Part shown: piece by piece, positions 14,922-24,130 of the stretch
How positions within the stretch are numbered: position 1 is the stretch's first letter
Layout of the letters: each line of letters opens with the position of its first letter
The notes under the pieces: generated by a model
Database searches by the model: none
What the model was told of the DNA's origin: nothing
Seen by the model: the letters and a program-made list of their open reading frames with translations, nothing else
Translations under genes and position numbers: made by a program
NCBI RefSeq assembly: GCF_022201045.2
Contig: NC_068561.1
Span: 25,240,501 to 25,304,500 of the forward strand
DNA length: 64,000 bases
Direction: 5' to 3'
Origin: Citrus sinensis
Taxonomy: Eukaryota; Streptophyta; Magnoliopsida; Sapindales; Rutaceae

Positions 14922-15179
14922 ATGGTTTTGGTACGTGTGCATATTATCTTCAATGGTGAATGGATTGAGTAAAATGACGAGTATAAGTTCAAAGGTTCAA
15001 AGGCTAAAGGGATAATGATACCACGATCGACAACATATGCCGAATTGGTGGAGAAGATAGCTGAAGTTATTGATATAGATACTTCGGAATTCGAAATCAC
15101 AATGAAGTTCAAACTTAAGACATCTGATCTTATGTCACCAGTTACAATTCAAACCAATGATGATGTAGAATTTTTTTAG
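14922..15179 (+). pseudogene. MULE transposase N-terminal domain remnant
   Basis: An 86-codon stretch starts MVLVRVHIIFNGEW and ends with NDDVEFF and TAG. It resembles the PB1-like N-terminal domain that precedes the MuDR/MULE transposase core in many plant elements. An in-frame TAA at 14970-14972 breaks it. Nothing of the zinc-ribbon, DDE or SWIM regions follows. Confidence 0.65.
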
Positions 15180-15712
15180 ATTCCAATTTAATTTCACTTC
15201 TTTTTTTTAATAATTTTTATTGACATTTTTTGCTTAGCAGCAAATATAAATTCTTAGCACAAATTAAGTCTTTAAAGAACTAAATTAATCTAATGATTAA
15301 TGGAAAAATTAGTATAATTTTAAAGTCGTAATTAAACATATTATAGCCATTTAAAAAGTTTTTTTTTTTTATCTTCAAAGTGCTTTCTTCCTCTGGCCAA
15401 GCATACAAGCATACATGAGGAATGCTTGCATATAATTAATCCATGAAATCAATTAACAAAAAAAAATATCAACTATAGGAAATTAATGTAATGTTATACA
15501 CATAAGAACACCATTCGTAATGATAAAATATTTCCACTCATAACTAGACATATCATGACTTAACATGGCTTATAATTGGAAATTAAGAATCTCTCTAACT
15601 AATGACATTTCACCAGGTAAATGTATATGCACCATTCCAATTTATTGTGAGCCTAATTAAACTAAATGTAATGTGTAGATTCTATTGACAAAAAACAAAA
15701 TGTGGAATTTAA

Positions 15713-15865
15713 GGTCGTGTAATTGTGTAATACAAGAAGATCGTGTAATTGTATAATACATGAAGGTCGTATAAACATGCAATACATGAAGGTCGTGTAA
15801 TCGTGCAATACATGAAGATCGTGTAATACACAACCTTGAATCTTACATAACCTTACACGACCAAA
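15713..15865. repeat. second GTCGTGTAAT-type tandem array
   Basis: About five units of the type GGTCGTGTAATTGTGTAATACATGAA lie ~850 bp downstream of the first array, in the same MULE. The GTCGTGTAA core is shared with the first array, and both read in the same orientation. Confidence 0.7.
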
Positions 15866-16501
15866 TCTTGTGTTACATAATAAAATTATAATCAGCACAA
15901 TCCATTAATTTTTCACAATTTGCATGCAGCAAAACAACTAGAAATTTGTTTTCAAACATGTTATGAGAGACCCACAACTAATTAATCTATTTTTTCAATA
16001 TAAAACCCTAACTTTTTGTTTTTTTCCCTTGAATATTAACAAGAAGACTAATTACATGGAATTACTTGTCTCAACTAGTTACATTCTGACAATTTTACAG
16101 TAAATGTTCAACTCTCTCCGGCGATTATGTAGTGACGAACTATGCTTCACTTTCTTAGTTGTGGCAGCTTCCCCTTCTCAGGCTTAGTTTGCTCGTGTTG
16201 AAGTTTGATTTACCATGTATGGAAAATGAATGTTTGTTTTCGGTAGAGGTGATGCCGGTGAGGGAATTGCAGTGTTTGTTTGTTTGTTGATAATGGAGGG
16301 AATTGCAGCAGATGAGTGTTTGTTTGCTTCAGTAGAGAAGGGAGAGGAGCTGTCCGTTGAGTTGAAATGTTTTAAAATGAGGATAGCTTAGTAATTTTCT
16401 ATCAGTCTTTAAATGGTATCGATGAAAATTTTGGCAAAAACAAATTTTAGGGTATTGAGATAATTTTTGAAGTATGGAGGTGTACCGGGCGCAATTGGCA
16501 C

Positions 16502-16640
16502 GGGGAACTTTGGTCTTGGAGAAGTTGAAATATTGTCTGTCTCTGATCCTGATGCTCTTGCCAAAGCTGGGTCTTAATCTTGTCTGCTAAATCAGAATCC
16601 TCTTTCCCCTGGAAACCCAAAAGCTATTTTCTTGAGGTGA
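16502..16640 (+). pseudogene. leucyl-tRNA synthetase pseudogene, 3' end
   Basis: Continues the LeuRS C-terminus after the insertion: GEVEILSVSDPDALAKAGS, a stop, then CLLNQNPLSPGNPKAIFLR, which is the usual end of plant cytosolic LeuRS. It begins with the right copy of the 9 bp duplication (16502-16510). Confidence 0.8.
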
Positions 16641-17384
16641 GGCTTTATTGTTTGTTGCAGGCATGTCGTGTGTTGCTTGTTTTGGGGCACTGACGTGTAA
16701 TTGACTTTTTATAACGCCGTATCTTTATGTCCAAATTGTGTTGAGATCAGATGATAAGTGTTTCTTTTTACTTTCAGCTTCCCTTGATGGTTCAGTTCTT
16801 TTCTGTATATGCAATAGAAAATAAACAAAATTAGCCAAGCTGTACCAAATGCTTGATATATATTCGATTTTTCACTCTCCTCATAATTTAGAGGATTAAG
16901 ATAGAATTTGAGAATATATATTCTTTTTTCACTTCTCCTTGTTAGGTAGATGTGATCATGATCTACTTCAGCAGCATTCTACATTGCCCAGCCATGATAC
17001 ATTTTGCTTCATACACTTCGCCAGGTACTAGCCCTTTTAAGTTCACTTATATTATGTCATTTGGGTTCGATTGTATGTTCTTAATGATCATTTTCTAGGT
17101 AAGTATGTATATATATATATATATCTGTCTGTTTCTCATTCAGCAGATTTCCCTAGTCAACTGGGTATGATCCGTTTTCATAAATCATGCCATGTGTATT
17201 GTTTTATTCTGATTCTTTTGCACTTGGATTATCTCAAAAACGTTTAAGACATTGTATGAGTCCTATCCAATATTATATTGGATTAACACATGCTTAGAAA
17301 AAATCAGCTTAACAGCTAAATTTGTAATTAATGAAAAACATACAAAAGTATGGCAAAAAGAACATAGCACTTTTTTCTTATACA
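16641..17384. other. spacer between LeuRS and F-box pseudogenes
   Basis: No gene is recognised. It probably includes the old LeuRS 3' flank. A (TA)n tract lies at ~17107-17123. Confidence 0.4.
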
Positions 17385-17554
17385 GGCACAAATTTAATCA
17401 ATTACCCATGATAGATGGTAGCTACTTCATCTAAGTTCCAAAATACTAATGGCCTTTCTAACTTTCAATTAGGTCCAATAGTTAATGGTTTCTTCCAAAT
17501 TCCTTTTAACTCTTGTCGTGTATGACAAATGACTCACTAAAAATAACCCTAATC
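17385..17554 (-). pseudogene. F-box (FBA-type) pseudogene, 3' part
   Basis: On the minus strand this aligns by eye with the C-terminal FBA region of the intact F-box gene at 19.7-20.8 kb. Both share TTCCAAAATACTAATGGC and CCAATAGTTAATGGTTT-type sequence, encoding ..LTIEG..LVFW. It contains stops. It is cut at 17554 by a Mutator-like insertion, and the remaining part resumes at 19095. Confidence 0.7.
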
Positions 17555-19094
17555 GGGTAATTTTTAGGGACCTCCCCTGAGGTTTACCGTATTGACACAT
17601 AGAGAGAATGTATCTATGTAATTACAACCACCTCCCCTCCCGTTAGTATCCGGTTAGTTTGACTGTTAGTTGGCTGTTGAAATTACTAAATTACCCTTCC
17701 CGCTATTATTTCCCCTCTTAAAGCAGCATATCCTCACTAGTTAATAAATACTCACAGACCTTGTTTGTGGGTCCACTAATTTTGACCAAAAGTCAAATCT
17801 GAGGCCTCCTAGTACAAATATACCATTTTCTTTAAATTCTTTTGTCATTTTTCATGGAAGTAATTTCAGTTTGCGAACCTGCAGAATGAAGGCTATGAAG
17901 GCTATAGAAGAAACGCAAAAGCCACACCCGCGAGTATTTAAATATCACACTCGCTTTTCACAATTTGTATGCTTTTACATCTTTCGCATCAAACATGCCC
18001 ACATGAGGTGTCTTCGTCAGGGGCCGTGAGTTGAATTCACACGCGCAGGTACGAACAAAAGAATCTTATCTACACCGTGGCATCATCGTAATTTTCAATA
18101 AAACGAGTGTCGTTTTTCAAAGAGTCCATTACCGATCTCTTTGGTAAGACCTTTATCAGAGAGAGAGAGGGAAAGGGAGAGTGAGAGAGAATGAGAGAGA
18201 CTTCAAAACGAGAGATAAGGACACATGCATGATGCCCCCCTGCTGAACGGTCAAGATTCTCTCAATCTTTTCATCAAAGCAATGCTGACCGTCAGATCTG
18301 TAACCCAGTTAATACTCTTAACCACGGTTGAAAACTAACCCTGGTTAATTACCTAAACTCAGAAAAGAGTTTCTTTTTTCCCCTCAAGTCAGAGAGAGAG
18401 CTTCACTGAGTTACAAACACAAGCTCTTGCATTGTGTTCTTGTAGGCGCCATCTCTCTTGATCCTTTGGCCTCTCTAGATATGTTGTCTGTTCTTAAATT
18501 GTCCTCCAATTTATTAACTCTCAATTCAACTTCTTTGCTTCAACTTCCATTTGGTTTGAAACAGCTTGAGTTTTCTTCAGCTGGTCTTTAAATTGTAATA
18601 AATGAGGATTACCTCTTTTTTGCACCAATTCCAGTCGCGATTGAAGGCGTTCGTCGCCGGTACTCACTTCGTTGCACACTTGGGCCACCACCAGAACTCA
18701 TCTCGTTACCTCTTTTTCGCACTAAATCCTTCAGGCAAATGAAGCTCTCCTTCACAGCTACATAAAGATGAAGATGTTGTTGGGTGTTGTTTACGTGAAA
18801 GAGAAGGCTAAGTGTAATATTCATTTCGTGAAAATTTTTATTTGCTTTTGTCCACTGGTTAGTGCAGAGCACTGGTTAATGGAGTAAACTCTTACAATTT
18901 TCTCAGACGTCAATCCTCACAAATCTGCACTTTTGATTTCTTTTGAATTTTAAAGGGTAATTTTACATATTTACCCTCATATACTGATGGCATAAGTAAC
19001 CGGATACTAACGGGAGGGGAGGTGGTTGTAATTACGTGGATACATTCTCTCTATGTGTCAATACTGTAAACCTCAGGGGAGGTCACTAAAAATT
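17555..19094. mobile_element. Mutator-like element with ~100 bp TIRs (1.54 kb)
   Basis: The left terminus (17555-~17660) is repeated in inverted orientation at the right end (~18995-19098). Both contain GACCTCCCCTGAGGTTTAC, GACACATAGAGAGAATGTA and CCTCCCCTCCCGTTAGTA. ACCCTAATC flanks it directly at 17546-17554 and 19095-19103, a 9 bp duplication; four of those bases overlap a possible extension of the right TIR. The interior has GA-rich tracts and promoter-like sequence, with no transposase. It may carry captured host DNA. Confidence 0.8.
18155..18204. repeat. GA-rich simple repeat inside the TIR element
   Basis: An AGAGAGAGAGGGAAAGGGAGAG-like purine tract. A second, shorter one lies at ~18391-18400. 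Confidence 0.7.
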
Positions 19095-19335
19095 ACCCTA
19101 ATCCATAATGTCGACTCGCAAAAGAAACGCAAGCGTCCTTCAACACCATAGTATTCACAACTCCTTGAATAGTCTAGATACGGCATTGATTTCTTCGGGA
19201 AGACCTCATCACTCACGTCAAACAAAAGGATGAAATCATGGGCGTTTGCATCTAAATCACCCCCTGCCAACCAATAACAAGCTCCATTGATGCATCCGCG
19301 CTGATGATCATCAAAGATAATGGTGGTGGGCTAAA
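19095..19335 (-). pseudogene. F-box (FBA-type) pseudogene, 5' part
   Basis: On the minus strand the frame reads AGGDLDANAHDFILLFDVSD. It is similar to the segment GDFHESDSFILSFDIRD of the neighbouring intact F-box protein. No F-box motif remains upstream. Together with 17385-17554 it forms one decayed duplicate of the 19.7-20.8 kb gene, split by the Mutator-like insertion. Confidence 0.7.
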
Positions 19336-19548
19336 ATGTTAGTTTCATTAAACTGTTATTTTATACCAACAAGGAGTGATATAAAATTTGATAAATAGCC
19401 GAAAATGTCGGCTCTAACTACGGGGATGATAATTTTTTACGATTTCCAAAATTCAATGGCAAACATCTGAAGTTGGATTCCTCTACTAAACATGAAAACA
19501 TTAAACATTTAGGTAACCAAGAAGATAAGGAGATTGTTAAAACTACAA

Positions 19549-19632
19549 CAGTTATTTTCATTACATTATAAGAAAGGGCTAGTAGTAGTATCTATTGACA
19601 TAACCTTTCTTATAATGTAATGAAAATAACTG
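19549..19632. repeat. perfect 29 bp inverted repeat (hairpin), 26 nt loop
   Basis: Arm 19549-19577 begins CAGTTATTTTCATTACATTA. Arm 19604-19632 is its exact reverse complement. It lies 34 bp beyond the stop codon of the F-box gene (minus strand), so it is probably in that gene's 3' UTR or terminator region. It could be a tiny fold-back element or a small-RNA precursor. Confidence 0.85.
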
Positions 19633-19665
19633 AATATTCAGCTGAAACTTTGTAGGCATAGGTTC

Positions 19666-20844
19666 CTAAGTCAAACTGTGATTCCCTAAGTCAAGCTTAT
19701 TTCCTGCTCGGACTGAAACCAGGCTGCTCAAGTAATTTACAGCAGAATATTTTCTAAGACGCCTGCGAACAGGAAGATCTTTAATTTCCCCTGTACGAAG
19801 GTTGTAGCGGCAAAACTTTCCAGTCTTATCTTCCATGACAAGCTCATCACTTTTCCAAAATACTAATGGCTTTTGAAGTCTGGAATTGCCTTCAATAGTT
19901 AATAGTTTTTTCCATTTTGCTTTAACACCAACTTCGTCCATGATCCATATCTCCATTGAACTTTGAACAGCGGAGGTATCATGCAAAACAAATGCAAGAG
20001 ATTCATTCAACACAATAAGCTCCCGAGAATCTTTACGTGCATTAAGGGAAGAACTTGGTCCTGCTATCTTTTTGAAGGTCTCATCCCTGATGTCAAACGA
20101 AAGGATGAAACTGTCACTCTCATGAAAATCACCCCATGCCATCCAATGAAAAGCTCTATTGAAGTATAGAGATTCAAGCCTCTGAAGGAAACAGATCCCA
20201 GCTGCAAAAAGGTTAATGTTGACTTTTCTCCAGGAATCTGTACTCAATGTGTACATCTCAACCTTGATAGGAGACTCACAACCCGGATTATCTATAAAGT
20301 ACAGGATCCGGACAACTTTGTAATCATTGGTCTTAGGATCATAACCAAAGCCAAAACCAAGCGGCAAACACACCACTTCTTCCGAGCCTGGGGAAGGATG
20401 GAAACAGGATACAGGGAGTTCCCTGAATTCCCTCGTGGCTGGGTTACATAAAATGACTTTTACATAACGCAAAGAGATACATACAATGCCGTGGCAATGA
20501 CCAAAGAATGGATAAAGCAGCCTATCCTTGTAAAAAGGAAAATGGATAACCTCATCAACAGCATAAATATGATCCTCACCATGTAGCATTTCTGTATTTT
20601 TATCAAAAGAGAGGAAGGACAAAATGCTTTCTTCATTACCACAATCATTGAAGAGCCTGCACTTGAGAAGTAGACCACTCTTGTTATATATCTGGTTGCA
20701 GAGTTGCTTAATGACGAATTTGGGTTTCGCAATAAGAGAATACCAAGATTTCTGAACACATTTAAATCGCATCAGTGAGTCCGCAGGCAGATATGCCAGA
20801 ATCTCAACCACTAATTCTTCAGGTAGATCACTGAACCTCGCCAT
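19666..20844 (-). CDS. F-box protein with F-box-associated (FBA) domain
   Basis: Substrate-recognition subunit of an SCF (SKP1-CUL1-F-box) ubiquitin ligase; the target is unknown. I start it at the ATG at 20844 (MARFSDLPEELVVEILAYLP), giving 392 aa. The open frame extends 12 codons further upstream, but only to a TTG and across a likely splice acceptor. The F-box is residues ~4-45 (LPEELVVEIL..LMRFKCVQKSWYSLI), followed by an FBA/beta-propeller-like region (~90-340) with GFGFGYDPKTNDYKVVRI, the signature of the large plant FBA family. The coding region is single-exon. The 5' UTR seems to contain an intron (~20873-21531; donor after CTTTCAG, acceptor GAATCAG) and a GA microsatellite. A degenerate duplicate lies just downstream, at 17.4-19.3 kb. 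Confidence 0.9.
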   Translation of the reverse strand: MARFSDLPEELVVEILAYLPADSLMRFKCVQKSWYSLIAKPKFVIKQLCNQIYNKSGLLLKCRLFNDCGNEESILSFLSFDKNTEMLHGEDHIYAVDEVIHFPFYKDRLLYPFFGHCHGIVCISLRYVKVILCNPATREFRELPVSCFHPSPGSEEVVCLPLGFGFGYDPKTNDYKVVRILYFIDNPGCESPIKVEMYTLSTDSWRKVNINLFAAGICFLQRLESLYFNRAFHWMAWGDFHESDSFILSFDIRDETFKKIAGPSSSLNARKDSRELIVLNESLAFVLHDTSAVQSSMEIWIMDEVGVKAKWKKLLTIEGNSRLQKPLVFWKSDELVMEDKTGKFCRYNLRTGEIKDLPVRRRLRKYSAVNYLSSLVSVRAGNKLDLGNHSLT

Positions 20845-20872
20845 CAATTTCTGCCTTTTCTTCGAATATATC

Positions 20873-21645
20873 TGATTCAAGAAGATTACAAGTCAACACG
20901 GTATACCTTTCATCAAATATACGCTTGATAACATAATGCCATTCATTGAAAATGAAGCAGACACGTGTGCATTTCATCCTTACAATATATCCATGTTATA
21001 TTATTAAAGAATTGACATAACAGAAAAATAAACAATGCTGATAATGGTCCTAAGCTCCATGCACCCTAGGATTATTATTATCTGTGTTTTAGCCAGAAAT
21101 TTATTAATTTTTTCTCCTTTCAAGTTGACACGTCATGAAGCTTGTCAGCTGAAAATAAATTAAAAAGCTCTTAATTGTTTTTGGTTTCAAAATTTAACTT
21201 GGTCTTCAGGCTTCAGCTTCGCGGTTACTTTCAACTGTTGGTTTCCTCTATGGAGTTCAAAAATTATGAAGCAGATAAGTGATTTTAAACAATTACTGAC
21301 TGTGCTGTCTTTTCATAATATATGGAAACCCAATAGCTCAGTGAAATAGTGGATCTACACAAGGGCATAAAGCAAGCTTAATTACATTTAACATTTTGCC
21401 AGTTCCAAAATCTTCTATTTTCTCAAAATCAAGTGATCAAAGCATAAAAATATCCCACAAAAATTCAAGTATTAAATAGACTAAACTCTAATTCCAAACA
21501 GTAAAGTTATTATTTTTGGATCACAATTACCTGAAAGATCAGAGCTAGTTTGATGTGTTCTTAAACGAAAATGGATGAAACCCAGAACTTGGAAGCTAAA
21601 TTCATCTGCAATTCAGTTGGATCCGAGGGTTCAGACATCCCAGAG

Positions 21646-21686
<41 letters not shown>

Positions 21687-21860
21687 GTGTAGAAGTAGAA
21701 CAATGAGACTGACGAGCAAAGAGAGAGAAAGCCCGCTGCCAACGGGATAAAATACCTAGCGGACGGTAGTTTTGTAATTTTATTAATATGAATGGCATTT
21801 CTGTCATTGTGTATTATTCCCAAGTTATGGAACCATGTACGACTCCGGTAGTCCAAGATA
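20873..21860 (-). other. 5' UTR intron and leader of the F-box gene
   Basis: The minus strand reads CTTTCAG|GTAATTGTG near 21531 and GAATCAG|ATATATTCG near 20873, a plausible leader intron of ~660 bp. A (GA)n tract of about 36 bp at 21648-21684 lies in the leader or core promoter. No coding sequence is supported. Confidence 0.5.
21648..21684. repeat. (GA)n microsatellite
   Basis: About 18 GA units in the F-box leader. On the transcribed strand it is (CT)n, a common plant 5' UTR feature. Confidence 0.9.
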
Positions 21861-22435
21861 CATTCATGACAATCAAGAAATTTTGACCGTTGAACTTTGC
21901 ATGTACATTGGAGTTGTTACTTGTTAGGCTGTAGTAATTCATATAAGATCACATAAATTATTTAATGAGCAACTTAGCACACTTAGTACTGAGATGACTT
22001 GTTATGGTACCATTTTATATCATCTGATGAACGCTGTTGATATTGAGTAAATTAATTAGATATCATTACACTCGCTCACATAAAATGTCAATATCGTCCA
22101 CTAAATCATTACTATGTAAGTTAAAGTTGATTTTAAAAGCTTGTAAGGTATAAGAATTCTAAGTTTTTCTTGTTATGTTCAAATTAAATACAACATTACA
22201 GTTTCTTGGCACCAAGTTGAACTAATAAAGGGACAAAGATGAGAGGATGAAGAAGTAGCAGCAGAGAGAAACTAACAAATACTGGAAATAATTAGCTTTA
22301 GGGTATAATTGAAATAGATGAAATATGTACAATAGCATTGCAAACAGAACCAGACATATTTCTGCTACTAGCTTCAATGTAATCAACCAATTACGCATAC
22401 AATAAGGCAGCAACTTGTTCTGTATGCAAATAACA
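21861..22435. other. spacer and NAC 3' UTR
   Basis: AT-rich. The half nearest 22435 is likely the NAC gene 3' UTR (minus strand). No other gene is seen. Confidence 0.4.
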
Positions 22436-24130
22436 TCAAGTGTAGCAATTGTTTGTGGAATATGTAGTAGACATTTCACTAGTACAAGGCGGTGAATCCC
22501 ATGGCAAATTAGACTTCCAAGCATCAGGCATATTCAACGGCAAGCTGAAAGGAAATCCGACTGATCGGATAGTTCCCCAGTTGTTGTTATCATTTGGGTT
22601 CTTTCTTGAGCCTGCTGTCTCATCTTCTTCCATTGTGATATTGCCTTGCATATCTTGGGGCACACTGATTGAGAATCCCCTTGATTGCTGCTGTTGACCT
22701 TCAACTTCTATATTGTTCTCGGAGCCTTTGATTATGTTTTCAAAAATGGCGGTGTTCGGAAGCATGGAAGGAGCATCGTTTGTACACTCGTTTGGTCCTG
22801 AGAATTCAGGTGGCAAAAACATAAAGTTGTTTCTAAGGTCTCCGGTGGAAGCAGGAGGTAGAGATGGTTTGTATAAGGGAGGATAGAGAGGCTTATACGT
22901 AGGGATGTCGAAAGCTGAGAAACTAGTAGTAGAGGCTTGCTGTAAGTCATTGTTTCCACATAGTTGGATGACTGAACCAATTTCAGTTGTGCAAGAAACA
23001 TTTTCTGAGCTGAATTGAGTACAGCGTGCACCTTGGTTCAGTATATCAGAAGCTGCAGTTTCCGGAAATGGGGAAATCCAAGAATGAGACAGAGCTCTCT
23101 GTGCCATGGAGTTTGTTTTCTTGAATATCCTACATATTGCCCATGCATCCTGTTTAAAAATGAAAAACCTTTGATGTCAGAAAGATATGAATCCAAAATG
23201 AAAATAGCAAGTTGGGAAAAAAAAAATACAACTAGGACTACTGTTATTACATTTGGAGGAATGGTTTTGTCTAAGAGCTTCTTCTGTGGTGCTGAGTACG
23301 TGAGAGAAGGAAGGCGAAACTCGTGCATCATCCAGTCGGTTTTCATCCCCTTAGCAGCTCTGCCTCTGTAGAAAACTAAAGACTTCTTCAAACCAATACA
23401 CTTGGTACCATCAGAGGAGTAAATAGGCCTATCAGTACCAGTTGCCTTCCAAAACCCAGCTCCTGTTACTCGGTTTGGCCTTGCACTGTTTCTGTATTTG
23501 CGGTCCCTTGGACAGTAGAAGTACCACTCTTTCTCTCCTGCTGTCGCAAGCTCTTCTAGTACAAAAAAAAACCAAAAATGAGCTATTAACAACCAAGTTT
23601 AGTACTAGAAGCAATTATTGTAAGCATGCCAGAAAGAGTTGTCGAAATTAGTTTTAACAAAGGACTGCAAGTTTTAAGCTTATGCTCAAAGTTCTAGTTG
23701 AGTATTGGAGACATAAGATTAAGCAAAGGCGAAAGCATATATGTGTAGACAAATCAAAGCAGAAGAATGTTTAGACAATAATAATGATGTTAAGCTTTTG
23801 CAAACATTGTGCGTTTGTTTATGAAAAATGAGTCTGCTAAAAGTTCTAGTGTGAACACCTTGACAATTATTGCATACAATTAATATTCAGTAAAAGCAAA
23901 TGGACCAAGCAAACTGTGAAAGTCATGCAGCAAAGATATGCAGTCTTACTTGGAAGATCCCAGGGATCATATTTGTATATATCAACTTGCTTAATGAGCT
24001 CTATGGGCAGAGGTCTATGCTGAATCTTTCTCTTGAGGTAAAATCCAACAAGCTCCTCATCCGTCGGATGGAACCGGAACCCAGGCAACATCACATCATC
24101 AATCTTGTCAATTTCATTCTTGTCATCCAT
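22436..24130 (-). CDS. NAC transcription factor, NAC094/FEZ-like
   Basis: Plant-specific nuclear transcription factor. Model join(22436..23149,23251..23555,23950..24130) closes to 399 aa with GT-AG introns. This is the canonical three-exon NAC layout: intron 1 after DLP, intron 2 after the D subdomain. NAC subdomains A-E occupy residues ~14-172: [18 protein letters not shown] (A), DPWDLP (B), [15 protein letters not shown] and [12 protein letters not shown] (C), [16 protein letters not shown] and [10 protein letters not shown] (D), [11 protein letters not shown] (E). The C-terminal half is variable, Asn/Pro/Ser-rich (activation region), and ends with a [13 protein letters not shown] tail like that of Arabidopsis FEZ. 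The FEZ/NAC094 group controls stem-cell-type divisions in the root cap. Position next to DEG8 and SUV3 favours NAC094 as the closest relative; both relationships are from memory. Confidence 0.92.

Larger units (their letters stand above)
14099..16501 (+). mobile_element. Mutator-like element (~2.4 kb), non-autonomous
   Basis: Bounded by the 9 bp duplication GGGGAACTT and inserted in the LeuRS pseudogene. It contains a MULE transposase N-terminal-type segment (14922-15179) and two GTCGTGTAA-based tandem arrays. The ends (GGGATTTTTAATTAAATACCC on the left, GCGCAATTGGCAC on the right) show no strong long TIR, so it would class as a non-TIR or terminally decayed MULE. No catalytic DDE region is present, so any movement would have needed a transposase supplied in trans. 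Confidence 0.8.

Noticed and set aside
14625-15865. CRISPR-like array
   Set aside because: Repeats are contiguous variants without unique spacers, in a plant MULE; an ordinary minisatellite.
18609-18872. 87-codon minus-strand ORF inside the TIR MULE
   Set aside because: Starts at a non-ATG codon, matches no recognised family, and has no splice partner; noted only as possible captured sequence.
19666-20880. F-box start at 20880
   Set aside because: The first codon there is TTG and lies at a probable splice acceptor; the ATG at 20844 directly precedes the F-box.
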